From Variovorax sp. ZS18.2.2 (GTDB taxonomy: Bacteria; Pseudomonadota; Gammaproteobacteria; Burkholderiales; Burkholderiaceae_C): a stretch of DNA of 64,000 bases. The position numbers were made by a program, and so were the translations under genes. The notes below the pieces were generated by a model. The model worked only from the letters and a program-made list of their open reading frames with translations. It had not been told where the DNA came from and ran no database searches. Of the stretch, positions 25,357 through 34,002 are shown one piece after another; position 1 is the stretch's first letter; the number at the start of each line of letters is the position of its first letter. The stretch is taken from NCBI RefSeq assembly GCF_024701975.1, contig NZ_JANLNM010000006.1, positions 248,001-312,000 on the forward strand, written 5' to 3'.

Positions 25357-26201
25357 CGATGAACAGTCCTTTCTGGCGGCGATTTCGGCGCAACAAGGGC
25401 GCGGTGGCCGGCATGGTCGTGCTGCTGATCGTGGCGGCGGTGGCGCTGCTCGGCCCGTGGCTCGCCACCAACGACCCGTGGGCCATGGTGGAGCAGCCCT
25501 TCGTGCGGCCCTGGACCGAGCCCGGCTTCCTGATGGGCACCGACACGCTGGGGCGCGACATCCTCTCGGGCCTGGTCTACGGCGCGCGCGTGTCGCTGCT
25601 GATCGGCGTGGTGTCCACGCTCGTGGCGCTGCTCATCGGCGTCACGCTGGGCGCGGTGGCCGGCTACTTCGGCGGCTGGATCGATGCGGCGCTGATGCGC
25701 TTCACCGAGCTGTTCCAGGCGGTGCCGAGTTTTGCGCTGGCGATCGTGCTGGTGGCGATCTTCGAGCCCTCGATCAACTCGATCGTCGTGGCCATCGCGA
25801 TCGTCTCGTGGCCGCCGGTGGCGCGGCTGGTGCGCAGCGAATTCCTCACGCTGCGCCAGCGCGACTTCGTGCAGGCCGCGCTGCTCGCGGGACAGTCGAC
25901 GCCGCGCATCATCCTCACGCAGATCCTGCCCAACGCCATGTCGCCGATCATCGTGATGGCCTCGCTGATGGTGGCCACCGCCATCCTGCTCGAGAGCAGC
26001 CTGAGCTTCCTGGGCCTCGGCGATCCGAACCAGATGAGCTGGGGCTACATGGTCGGCGCGGCGCGCACCGTGCTGCGCCAGGCCTGGTGGATGGCGCTGT
26101 TCCCCGGCCTGGCCATCGTGCTGACGGTGCTTGCGCTCAACCTCGTGGGCGAGGGCTTGAGCGACGGGCTCAACACGCGGCTCGACGGGAGAGGCAAATG
26201 A
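25353..26201 (+). CDS. Peptide-type ABC transporter permease (DppC-like)
   Basis: A 282-residue second permease with about six helices. The start FWRRFRRNKGAVAGM and the GTDTLGRDILSGLVYGARVSL segment (about residues 65-85) are classic for DppC/OppC; the EAA-type loop reads DFVQAALLAGQSTPRII. It overlaps both neighbours by four bases (ATGA at 25353 and at 26198), so production is tightly coupled. ATG 25359 is an alternative start. Confidence 0.95.
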   Translation: MTMNSPFWRRFRRNKGAVAGMVVLLIVAAVALLGPWLATNDPWAMVEQPFVRPWTEPGFLMGTDTLGRDILSGLVYGARVSLLIGVVSTLVALLIGVTLGAVAGYFGGWIDAALMRFTELFQAVPSFALAIVLVAIFEPSINSIVVAIAIVSWPPVARLVRSEFLTLRQRDFVQAALLAGQSTPRIILTQILPNAMSPIIVMASLMVATAILLESSLSFLGLGDPNQMSWGYMVGAARTVLRQAWWMALFPGLAIVLTVLALNLVGEGLSDGLNTRLDGRGK

Positions 26202-27850
26202 ACGCCACCGTGACGCCGATGAAGCCCCTGCATCCCGTTCTCGACATCGTCGACCTGAGCATCTCGCTGCCCGCGGGCGCCGACCGCGCGCTGGCCGTCG
26301 AAGGCGCCACGCTTTCGGTGATGCCGGGCCAGACGCTGTGCGTGGTCGGCGAGTCGGGTTCGGGCAAATCGATGATCGCCAACGCGGTCATGGGCCTCCT
26401 GCCGCGCCCGCACGTGGCGCCGGTGGCGGGCCGCATCCTGTTCGACGGCCACGACCTGCTGCAGCTCGCCGAACCGCAGATGCGCGAGCTGCGCGGACGG
26501 CGCATCGGCATGGTGTTCCAGGAGCCGATGACCGCGCTGAACCCGGTGATGCGCATCGGCGAGCAGATCGGCGAGGTGTTCGATGCGCACGGCAGCGTGC
26601 CCGCGGCCGAGAAGCGGCGCCGCATCCTCGCGGCGCTGGTCGACGTGGGCCTGCCCGACCCCGAACTGCTGATCGACGCCTATCCCTTCCGTCTTTCGGG
26701 CGGGCAGCGCCAGCGCGTGATGATCGCGTGCGCGCTGGTGCTGGAGCCCGTGCTGCTGATCGCCGACGAGCCCACCACCGCGCTCGACGTCACCACGCAG
26801 GCGCAGATCCTCAAGCTCATCCGCGAGCTGCAGCAGCGCCGCGGTACGGCCGTGCTCTTCATCACGCACGACTTCGGCGTGGTCTCCGAAATCGCCGACC
26901 ACGTGGTGGTCATGCAGACCGGGCACGTCGTCGAGTCCGGTCCGGTTGCGCAGGTGCTCGGCGCGCCGCAGCATCCCTACACGCGCAAGCTCATCGCCGC
27001 CATCCCCGACGGGAAGGCGCAGACCGTGCCGCACGACGACCTGACGCGCGTGCTGCAGGTGCAGGACCTGTGCAAGACCTACCGTTCGAGCGGCGGCCTG
27101 TTCAAGCGCGGCCGCTCGGTGCAAGCCGCCAAGGACATCAGCTTCGAACTGCACCGCGGTGAAACGCTGGGGCTGGTGGGCGAGTCGGGCTCGGGCAAGT
27201 CGAGCGTCGGGCGCTGCCTCGTGGGGCTCGCGCCCTTCGACAGCGGACGCATCATCTTCAAGGGCCGCACGCTGGCGCAGGGCAAGAACTTCCGCCGTGG
27301 CGTGGCGGGCAAGATCCAGATGGTGTTCCAGGACCCGTATGCCTCGCTCAATCCGCGCCACCGCGTGGGCGCGGCCATCGCGGGCGGGCCGATCGCGCAG
27401 GGCGTGGGCAAGGCCGAGGCGATGGCGCGCGCGATGGAGCTGCTTAAGCTCGTGGGCCTGGGCGCCGATGCGGCGCAGCGCTACCCGCACGAGTTCTCGG
27501 GCGGTCAGCGTCAGCGCATCGGCATTGCCCGCGCGCTGGCAATGCAGCCCGAGCTGCTGGTGGCCGACGAGCCGGTGTCCGCGCTCGATGTGTCGGTGCA
27601 GGCGCAGGTGCTGGAGCTCTTCGCCCAGGTGCGCGAGCAGTTCCAGCTCGCGATGGTGTTCATCACGCACGACCTGCGCGTGGCGGGCCAGATGTGCGAC
27701 CGCATCGCGGTGATGCAGCGCGGCGAGGTCGTGGAGTACGGCGAAACGCAGAAGGTGCTGAACGATCCGCAGCATGCGTACACGCGCAAGCTGATCGACG
27801 CAGTGCCGCGTCTGGCGGGTCAGTCCGACGCCATGGCAAGGGTGGCCTGA
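26198..27850 (+). CDS. Fused peptide-type ABC ATPase (DppD-DppF in one chain)
   Basis: A 550-residue protein holding two complete ABC domains. The first half has Walker A GESGSGKSM (about residues 47-55), signature LSGGQRQRVM and Walker B LLIADEPT; the second has GESGSGKSSV, FSGGQRQRIG and LLVADEPVSALD. Each half keeps the C-terminal HPYTRKLI or HAYTRKLI oligopeptide-family extension. In most Dpp/Opp systems these are two separate proteins. It energises the importer encoded by the three genes upstream. Confidence 0.95.
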   Translation: MNATVTPMKPLHPVLDIVDLSISLPAGADRALAVEGATLSVMPGQTLCVVGESGSGKSMIANAVMGLLPRPHVAPVAGRILFDGHDLLQLAEPQMRELRGRRIGMVFQEPMTALNPVMRIGEQIGEVFDAHGSVPAAEKRRRILAALVDVGLPDPELLIDAYPFRLSGGQRQRVMIACALVLEPVLLIADEPTTALDVTTQAQILKLIRELQQRRGTAVLFITHDFGVVSEIADHVVVMQTGHVVESGPVAQVLGAPQHPYTRKLIAAIPDGKAQTVPHDDLTRVLQVQDLCKTYRSSGGLFKRGRSVQAAKDISFELHRGETLGLVGESGSGKSSVGRCLVGLAPFDSGRIIFKGRTLAQGKNFRRGVAGKIQMVFQDPYASLNPRHRVGAAIAGGPIAQGVGKAEAMARAMELLKLVGLGADAAQRYPHEFSGGQRQRIGIARALAMQPELLVADEPVSALDVSVQAQVLELFAQVREQFQLAMVFITHDLRVAGQMCDRIAVMQRGEVVEYGETQKVLNDPQHAYTRKLIDAVPRLAGQSDAMARVA

Positions 27851-28788
27851 TGCCGTGCGTTGCGCTCCTGAGCGATGTGCTCGACATGCACTATCTCGCG
27901 CCCGCGTTCCGCGCGCATTGCCCGGACATTGACCTGCGCCTGGGCACCGACCTCGGCCCGCTCGACCAGATCGATGCCGCCGTCTGCTGGTATCCGCCGC
28001 ACGGCCTGCTCGCGCAGTTGCCGCAACTGCAGCTGGTGCAGTCGCTGGCCGCGGGCGTCGACCACATCACGGCCGATCCGCAGCTGCCGCGCGCGCTGCC
28101 GCTGTGCCGCATCGTCGATCCGGAGATGGCGACCGGCATGAAGGCCTATGTGTGCTGGGCCGTGATCCAGCATCAGCGGCAGATGCCGGCCTATCTTGCG
28201 AGCGCGGCTGTCGGCGCGTGGCGGGAACAGACGATGAGCCCGCCGGGACGCCACCGCGTCGGCATCGCGGGGCTCGGCACCTTGGGGCTGGCCTGCGCCG
28301 AAGCGCTGGCCGCCATTGGCTATGCGGTGCGCGGCTGGAGTCGCAGTGCCAAGGCCGGTCTGCCGACCGGCGTCGCGGGCTTTCATGGCGATGCGCAGCT
28401 CGGCGAATTCCTCTCGGGCTGCGACACGCTGGTGTGCCTGCTGCCGCTCACGCCGCAGACGCAGGGCTTCCTCGATGCCGACCTGTTCGCGAAGCTGCCG
28501 CGCGGCGCGCACCTGATCAACGTCGGGCGCGGGGCACACTTGGTCGAAGCCGACCTGCTGCGCGCGCTCGACCGCGGCGAACTCGCCGCCGCCACGCTCG
28601 ATGCCTTCACGCAGGAGCCGCTGCCGCCGGAGCATCCGTTCTGGCGCGATCCGCGCATCCTGGTCACGCCGCACATCGCCACCCGCACCGACGTGTCGGT
28701 GATCGCGCAGCAGACACTCCACAACCTCGCGCTGCTGCAGCGCGGGCAGCGACCAGCTACGGCCGTCGACCTCGAACGGGGCTACTGA
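27850..28788 (+). CDS. D-2-hydroxyacid dehydrogenase (GhrA-like)
   Basis: A 312-residue NAD(P)-dependent dehydrogenase. The Rossmann motif is GIAGLGTLGLACAEALA (about residues 138-154), and GRGAHLVEADLL, then TLDAFTQEPLPPEHPFW and TPHIA give the Arg/Glu/His catalytic series of the family. The short N-terminal domain with AAGVDHI resembles glyoxylate/hydroxypyruvate reductase A. It likely reduces or oxidises a 2-oxo/2-hydroxy acid formed in this pathway. The ATG shares one base with the upstream stop (TGATG). Confidence 0.9.
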   Translation: MPCVALLSDVLDMHYLAPAFRAHCPDIDLRLGTDLGPLDQIDAAVCWYPPHGLLAQLPQLQLVQSLAAGVDHITADPQLPRALPLCRIVDPEMATGMKAYVCWAVIQHQRQMPAYLASAAVGAWREQTMSPPGRHRVGIAGLGTLGLACAEALAAIGYAVRGWSRSAKAGLPTGVAGFHGDAQLGEFLSGCDTLVCLLPLTPQTQGFLDADLFAKLPRGAHLINVGRGAHLVEADLLRALDRGELAAATLDAFTQEPLPPEHPFWRDPRILVTPHIATRTDVSVIAQQTLHNLALLQRGQRPATAVDLERGY

Positions 28789-28838
28789 GCCGCGAGGTCC
28801 GGATTCACGCATTCCCTCCCAAAACAACGGACAGGCCC

Positions 28839-30233
28839 ATGAACGCACCCATCTCCGCTTCTGCCCTGCAATCGGCGCATGCCGAACGCGCCGCCAACGA
28901 CATCGCGGCCCACCTGCATCCCTTCACCAACCTCGCGGCGCATCCGCAAGTCGATCCGCTCGTGATCCAGCGCGGCGACGGCATTTACGTGGAAGACGAC
29001 CAGGGCCGCCGCTACCTGGAAGCCATGTCGGGCCTGTGGTGCGTCTCGCTGGGCTTCAGCAACGCGCGCCTGGCCAAGGCGGGCAGCGATGCGCTGCACA
29101 CGCTGCCCTGCTATCACACCTTCAACCACCGCTCCAACGCCGCCGCGATCGCGCTGGCCGAAAAGTTGATTGCGATGGCGCCGGTGCCCATGTCCAAGGT
29201 GTTCTTCGCCAACTCGGGTTCCGAGGCCAACGACACCGCCGTCAAGCTGGTCTGGTACTACCACAACGCCATCGGCAAGCCCGACAAGAAGAAGATCATC
29301 GCGCGCCGCAATGCCTACCACGGCGTCACCGTGGCCGCGGCCAGCCTGAGCGGCCTCGTCACCAACCACCGCGACTTCGACCTGCCGATCGACCGCATCC
29401 TGCACGTCGACTGCCCGCACCACTACCGCTACGCCGAGCCCGGCGAAACCGAAGAGGCCTTCGCCACGCGGCTGGCCGATGCGCTGGAGCAGCGCATCCT
29501 GGCCGAAGGCCCCGACACCGTGGGCGCCTTCATCGCCGAGCCGGTCATGGGTGCCGGCGGCGTGCTGGTGCCGCCCGCCACCTACTTCGAGAAGGTGCAG
29601 GCCGTGCTGCGCAAGTACGAGGTGCTGCTGATCGCCGACGAGGTGATCTGCGGCTTCTGCCGCACCGGCGAGATGTTCGGCTCCACCACCTTCGGCCTGC
29701 GGCCCGACATCCTCACGGCCGCCAAGGCGCTGTCGTCGGGCTATGTGCCGATCTCGGCCGTCATGGTGTCCGAGAAGGTGCATGCGGCGGTGGCCGCCAA
29801 CAGCGGAAAGATCGGCACCTTCGGCCATGGCTTCACCTACTCGGGCCATCCGGTGACGGCCGCGGTGGCGCTCGAAACGCTGCGCATCTACGAAGACGAA
29901 GCGGTGCTCGCGCACGTGCAGGCGCTGGCGCCGAAATTCCAGGCCGGCTTGCGCCGCTACGCCGGCCATCCGCACGTGGGCGAGGTGCGCGGCGTGGGAT
30001 TTCTCGGCGCGCTCGAACTCGCAGCCGATCCGGCGAAGCGCACGCCCTTCGATCCGGCGATGAAGGCCGGCGCACGGCTGGCCGAACTCGCGCTGGCCGA
30101 GGGCCTGATCGTGCGCGCCATGGGCGATGCCGTGGCCTTCTGCCCGCCGCTCATCATCACGGCCGCGGAGGTCGACGAGATGTTCGAGCGCTTCGACCGC
30201 GCGATGGTCCGCTTCGAGGCCTCGCTGGCGTGA
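28839..30233 (+). CDS. Class III aminotransferase, omega-amine:pyruvate type
   Basis: A 464-residue PLP enzyme. The cofactor lysine is Lys296 in TAAKALSSGYVP; IADEVICGFCRTG contains the PLP-pyridine aspartate; SGSEANDTAVK marks the phosphate site. The pattern SGLWCVSLGF near the start is characteristic of the omega-amine/putrescine:pyruvate transaminase subgroup. It would deaminate a terminal amine, which suits a locus with a polyamine-type deacetylase. The start codon lies 50 bases after the dehydrogenase stop; the stop overlaps the EamA gene as GTGA. Confidence 0.93.
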   Translation: MNAPISASALQSAHAERAANDIAAHLHPFTNLAAHPQVDPLVIQRGDGIYVEDDQGRRYLEAMSGLWCVSLGFSNARLAKAGSDALHTLPCYHTFNHRSNAAAIALAEKLIAMAPVPMSKVFFANSGSEANDTAVKLVWYYHNAIGKPDKKKIIARRNAYHGVTVAAASLSGLVTNHRDFDLPIDRILHVDCPHHYRYAEPGETEEAFATRLADALEQRILAEGPDTVGAFIAEPVMGAGGVLVPPATYFEKVQAVLRKYEVLLIADEVICGFCRTGEMFGSTTFGLRPDILTAAKALSSGYVPISAVMVSEKVHAAVAANSGKIGTFGHGFTYSGHPVTAAVALETLRIYEDEAVLAHVQALAPKFQAGLRRYAGHPHVGEVRGVGFLGALELAADPAKRTPFDPAMKAGARLAELALAEGLIVRAMGDAVAFCPPLIITAAEVDEMFERFDRAMVRFEASLA

Positions 30234-31153
30234 CCACGGCAAGCGCCGCGAGCGCTGCAACGGGTCTGCGCGCGCCGGGCGCCAGGAGCACCGGCGTTGC
30301 GCTCTTCTTCTGCGCGTTGATGGCCTTTGCGAGCTACGACGCCTTCTGCAAATACATGCTGCAGTTCTACCCGGCGCCGTTCATCAACGTGATGCGCTAC
30401 CTGTCGGTGATCTTCATCGCCTTCGCGATGCTGCTGCGCCATGGCGACCTGCGCATCTGGCGCGCACCGCAGAAGAAGTTGCTGCTGCTGCGCGGCACCA
30501 TGCTCGCGACGGTGGCCACCTGCTTCATGACGGCCCTGATCTGGATGCCGCTGGCCGAGGCCACCGCCATCTACTTCACCGCGCCGCTGCTCATGGTGGC
30601 GCTGTCGCCCTGGCTGGTCGGCGAATCGGTGCGGCGCAGCCAGTGGGTGGCGGTGAGCGTGGGCTTTGCCGGCATGCTGCTGATCGTGCGGCCCGGCGGC
30701 AACCTGCCCTGGCTGGGCACGGTGCTGATGGCGGTGTCGGCCGTCTGCTATGCGATCTTCCAGCTGCTCACGCGGCGCCTTGCGGGGTTGGTCGCGAGCC
30801 CGGTGCAGTACGCGTACACCGCGGTGGTGTGCCTCGTCGTGACGGCGCTGCCCGCGCCCTTCTTCCTGCCCACCGAACGACCCGCCGCCGGCGCCGTGCT
30901 GTTGCTGCTTGCGGGCGGCGCCTGCAGCGGCCTTGCGCAATGGCTGTTGCTGGCGGCCTTCGAGCGCGTCGAGGCCGCCACGCTGGCGCCGCTCAACTAC
31001 TTCCAGCTGCTGCTCGCGGTAGCCTTCAGCACCTTCTGGTTTCACCGGCCGCCCGACGGGCTGGCCATGGCGGGCATTGCATTGATCGTGGCGGCAGGCG
31101 TCTACCTTGCGCGGCGGCCGGTAAAAAATGGCCCCCCGCTTCCCCTCACATGA
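30230..31153 (+). CDS. EamA/DMT-superfamily transporter
   Basis: A 307-residue inner-membrane protein with about ten helices in two EamA repeats (residues 20-150 and 160-300). The GTG at 30230 overlaps the aminotransferase stop as GTGA, so the two are coupled; no ATG gives a full first helix. DMT proteins export amino acids and metabolites or import nucleotide sugars. Inside a catabolic operon it may vent a surplus intermediate. Confidence 0.88.
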   Translation: MTTASAASAATGLRAPGARSTGVALFFCALMAFASYDAFCKYMLQFYPAPFINVMRYLSVIFIAFAMLLRHGDLRIWRAPQKKLLLLRGTMLATVATCFMTALIWMPLAEATAIYFTAPLLMVALSPWLVGESVRRSQWVAVSVGFAGMLLIVRPGGNLPWLGTVLMAVSAVCYAIFQLLTRRLAGLVASPVQYAYTAVVCLVVTALPAPFFLPTERPAAGAVLLLLAGGACSGLAQWLLLAAFERVEAATLAPLNYFQLLLAVAFSTFWFHRPPDGLAMAGIALIVAAGVYLARRPVKNGPPLPLT

Positions 31154-31166
31154 CGAGACAAACAAC

Positions 31167-31904
31167 ATGGCTTTCTCCTCCCCTTCCGACAGCGCCGTTT
31201 TCGAGTCCGTCGAGGCGCCCGACCTGGTCGGGCTGGTCGAGGCGCAGCTGACCCGCGCCATCGTCGAAGGACACCTCGCGCCCGGCAGCCGCATCGTGGA
31301 GGCCGAGATCGCGCGCCGCATGGGCGTGAGCCGCGCCCCGGTGCGCGAGGCCGCGCGCCGGCTCGAACGGCAAGGCGTGCTGGTGGCGCGGCCGCGCCAC
31401 GGCTTCGCGGTGCGCACCATCAGCGTCCAGGAAATCGACGACCTGTTCGAAGTGCGGTTGAGCCTGGAGATGACCTCGGTCGAGTTGGCCTGCCGCAAGG
31501 CCGACGACGCGGGCCTGGCGCGCCTGCGCGCGCTGGTCGACGCCATGGTGCGCGACGCGCCCACGCAGCCGCAGCACGTGCGCATCGCGACCGACCTGGC
31601 TTTTCACACGCTGATCAGCGAGCTCTCGGGCAATGCCCACCTGCACCGCATGTTCTCGAACACGCAGACCGAGATGCAGATGATCATCGCGCTCATCGAT
31701 GCGGTCTACCACGACCCCGAGACCATGGCCAACACGCACTACCCGATCGTCGACGCGCTCGAGAGCCGCAACGTCGACGCATCGCGCGCGGCCATGCGCG
31801 AGCACCTGGACGACGCCTGGGTGCAGGTGCGCGCGCTGTTCGTGAAGCAGCACGGCACCGCGTCCCCAACCACCTCCACTTCCCCACAAGGACCCGCGCG
31901 ATGA
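31167..31904 (+). CDS. GntR-family regulator with FCD domain
   Basis: A 245-residue repressor-type protein. The winged helix-turn-helix is at about residues 18-80 (RRMGVSRAPVREAARRLERQG) and the all-helical FCD ligand domain at about 90-220, with the metal-binding Asp/His pattern (RIATDLAFHTLI, then MREHLDDAW). Located in the middle of the cluster, 13 bases after the EamA stop, and overlapping the deacetylase gene as ATGA. It probably controls the locus from the palindromic region near 21814. Confidence 0.92.
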   Translation: MAFSSPSDSAVFESVEAPDLVGLVEAQLTRAIVEGHLAPGSRIVEAEIARRMGVSRAPVREAARRLERQGVLVARPRHGFAVRTISVQEIDDLFEVRLSLEMTSVELACRKADDAGLARLRALVDAMVRDAPTQPQHVRIATDLAFHTLISELSGNAHLHRMFSNTQTEMQMIIALIDAVYHDPETMANTHYPIVDALESRNVDASRAAMREHLDDAWVQVRALFVKQHGTASPTTSTSPQGPAR

Positions 31905-32929
31905 AGATCGTCTACAGCGACGTGCACAAGGACCACGACCCGCAGCTCTTCATGGTGCGCGGCCGCCTGAAGCGCAGCAACGAGCAGCCCGAGCGCGCCT
32001 TCCGGCTGCTGTCGGCGGTCGAGCACGATGGCCACGAGGTCGTCGCGAGCGAAGACTTCGGCGCCGGCCCGCGCGCCGCGATCCACACGCCGGAGTACCT
32101 GCGCTTTCTGGAGACCGCCTACGCGCGCTGGCGGTTGCTGGACGACCCCTCCGACGAGGTGATGCCCAACATCCACCCCTTTCCCGGCGAGCCTTGCACC
32201 TACCCGGAAAGCGTGGTCGGACAGGCCGGCTACCACATGGGCGACAACGCCTGCTCCATCGGTGCGCACACCTGGGAGGCGGCCGTGGCCTCGGCGCATG
32301 TGGCCACGCATGCCGCGCAGCTGGTGCTGCAGGGCGAACGCGCAGCCTATGCGCTGTGCCGCCCGCCGGGCCACCATGCGTATGCGGACCGCGCCAACGG
32401 CTTCTGCTACCTCAACAACACGGCCATTGCCGCGCAGCAATTGCGTGCCGTGCACGACCGCGTGGCCATCCTCGACATCGATGTGCACCACGGCAACGGC
32501 ACGCAGGGCATCTTCTACCGCCGCGCCGACGTGCTGACCATTTCGCTGCACGGCGACCCGCGCAACTTCACGCCCTTCTTCACCGGCTACGCGCACGAGC
32601 GCGGCGAGGGCGCGGGCCTGGGCTACAACATCAACAAACCGCTCGCGCTGGGCACCGACATCGACGGCTACCTGCCGGCCCTGCGTGATGCCTGCCAGAG
32701 CATTCGCGCCTTCGCGCCCGGCGCGCTGGTGGTGGCGCTGGGCCTGGACACGCACGAGCGCGATCCCTACAAGGGCATGAAGATCACGACGCCCGGCTTC
32801 GCACAACTGCTCGCGGAGATTGCGGGCCTGGGCCTGCCGACCGTGCTGGTGCAGGAGGGCGGCTATCTCTCCGATGACCTGGGCCCCAACCTCGCCAGCG
32901 CGCTGCGCGGCTTCGCGGGCGCCGCATGA
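31901..32929 (+). CDS. Histone-deacetylase-family amidohydrolase, acetylpolyamine type
   Basis: A 342-residue zinc deacetylase of the class II HDAC/acetylpolyamine amidohydrolase family. CRPPGHHAYADRANGFCYLNN holds the catalytic His158-His159 pair; zinc ligands fit Asp194 and His196 of DIDVHHGNG and Asp283 of GLDTHERDP, nearly the numbering of the Mycoplana enzyme (195, 197, 284). The opening YSDVHKDHDPQLFMVRG contains the conserved segment of the APAH L1 region. It should remove an acetyl group from an N-acetylated amine. The four-base overlaps on both sides tie it to the regulator and the kinase. Confidence 0.93.
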   Translation: MKIVYSDVHKDHDPQLFMVRGRLKRSNEQPERAFRLLSAVEHDGHEVVASEDFGAGPRAAIHTPEYLRFLETAYARWRLLDDPSDEVMPNIHPFPGEPCTYPESVVGQAGYHMGDNACSIGAHTWEAAVASAHVATHAAQLVLQGERAAYALCRPPGHHAYADRANGFCYLNNTAIAAQQLRAVHDRVAILDIDVHHGNGTQGIFYRRADVLTISLHGDPRNFTPFFTGYAHERGEGAGLGYNINKPLALGTDIDGYLPALRDACQSIRAFAPGALVVALGLDTHERDPYKGMKITTPGFAQLLAEIAGLGLPTVLVQEGGYLSDDLGPNLASALRGFAGAA

Positions 32930-34002
32930 CGGCGGAGGCCGGCTTCGACGACGAGGTCTTGAGCGAAGGCTCGCCCGCGCTCGATGCCGACTGGGTGCGC
33001 TCGCTCGCGCTGCGCCACTACGGCATCGAGGGCGAGATGCGGCCGCTGACCGGCGAGCGCGACCGCAACTACCGCTTCGAATCGGCACGCACCGGCGAGC
33101 GCTTCATGCTGAAGATCTCGCATCCGTCCGAGACGCCGCTGGTGGCGGACTTTCAGACGCAGGCGCTGCTGCACATCGCGGCCACCGATCCGGAGCTGCC
33201 TGTGCAGCGCATCGTGCCCACGCGCGACGGCCTGCCTTCTTTTTCGAGCGACCCGGGCGACGGCCTGCCACGCGTGACGCGGCTGTTCAGCTACCTGCCG
33301 GGCACGCCCATGCCCGATGCGCCGCGCACTTCCACACAACAACTGAATCTCGCGCGCACGCTGGCCCGCCTCGATCTTGCGCTGCGCGGCTTCGAGCACC
33401 CGGCCGGCGCACTGGCGCTGCCCTGGGATATCCAGCGCGCCGACAGCGTGCGCGGCCTGCTCCGGCACATCGCCGACCCGGAACGCCGCGCACTGGCGGA
33501 GCGTTCGCTCGACCGTTTCGGGCGCGATGCCAAGCCGGTGCTCGCGGGCCTGCGCACGCAGCCCATCCACAACGACTTCAACATCTACAACGTGCTGGTC
33601 GACCCCGGCGACACCGACCGCATCGCGGGCGTGCTCGATTTCGGCGACATGGTGCGCGCACCGCTGATCGACGACCTGGCCGTGGCCGCGGCCTACCAGC
33701 TCGATCCCGCGGGCGATGCGCTGGCCGGCATCGTGCCTTTCGTCGCGGCGTACCACGCGGTGCTGCCGCTCACGCGCGAGGAGGTCAACGTGCTGTTCAC
33801 GCTCATCACCGCGCGGCTCGTGATGGTGGTGGCGATCAGCGGCTGGCGTGCCGCGCGCCAGCCCGACAACGCGGCCTACCTGCTGCGCAACAACCCGCTG
33901 TCGTGGGCCCGCCTGCAGGCCTGCGACCGCATCGGCAACGACGCCGCCAGTGCCGCGTTCCGGCGCGCCTGCGGCATGAACCAGAGTCACGAACATGCCT
34001 GA
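32926..34002 (+). CDS. Hydroxylysine-kinase-like phosphotransferase
   Basis: A 358-residue small-molecule kinase of the aminoglycoside phosphotransferase fold. The catalytic loop is IHNDFNIYNVLV (His215, Asp217, Asn222) and the metal aspartate is Asp238 in LDFGDM. The form HNDxNxYNVL followed by DFGDM is that of hydroxylysine kinases and of bacterial kinase/aminotransferase fusions, rather than of antibiotic-resistance enzymes. Its gene overlaps the next one, a class III phospho-lyase-like enzyme, by eight bases, matching the human HYKK/PHYKPL pathway logic. Substrate is inferred: hydroxylysine, or another amino alcohol. Confidence 0.82.
   Translation: MTAEAGFDDEVLSEGSPALDADWVRSLALRHYGIEGEMRPLTGERDRNYRFESARTGERFMLKISHPSETPLVADFQTQALLHIAATDPELPVQRIVPTRDGLPSFSSDPGDGLPRVTRLFSYLPGTPMPDAPRTSTQQLNLARTLARLDLALRGFEHPAGALALPWDIQRADSVRGLLRHIADPERRALAERSLDRFGRDAKPVLAGLRTQPIHNDFNIYNVLVDPGDTDRIAGVLDFGDMVRAPLIDDLAVAAAYQLDPAGDALAGIVPFVAAYHAVLPLTREEVNVLFTLITARLVMVVAISGWRAARQPDNAAYLLRNNPLSWARLQACDRIGNDAASAAFRRACGMNQSHEHA

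Noticed and set aside
25457..26197. Long upstream extension of the fused ABC ATPase frame
   Set aside because: It lies inside the DppC-like permease in another frame and is Arg/Ala/Gly-rich without domain features. The ATGA overlap at 26198 gives the natural start.
32926..34002. Aminoglycoside resistance kinase
   Set aside because: The fold is shared, but the motifs, the overlapping phospho-lyase-like gene and the catabolic context point to a metabolic amine kinase.
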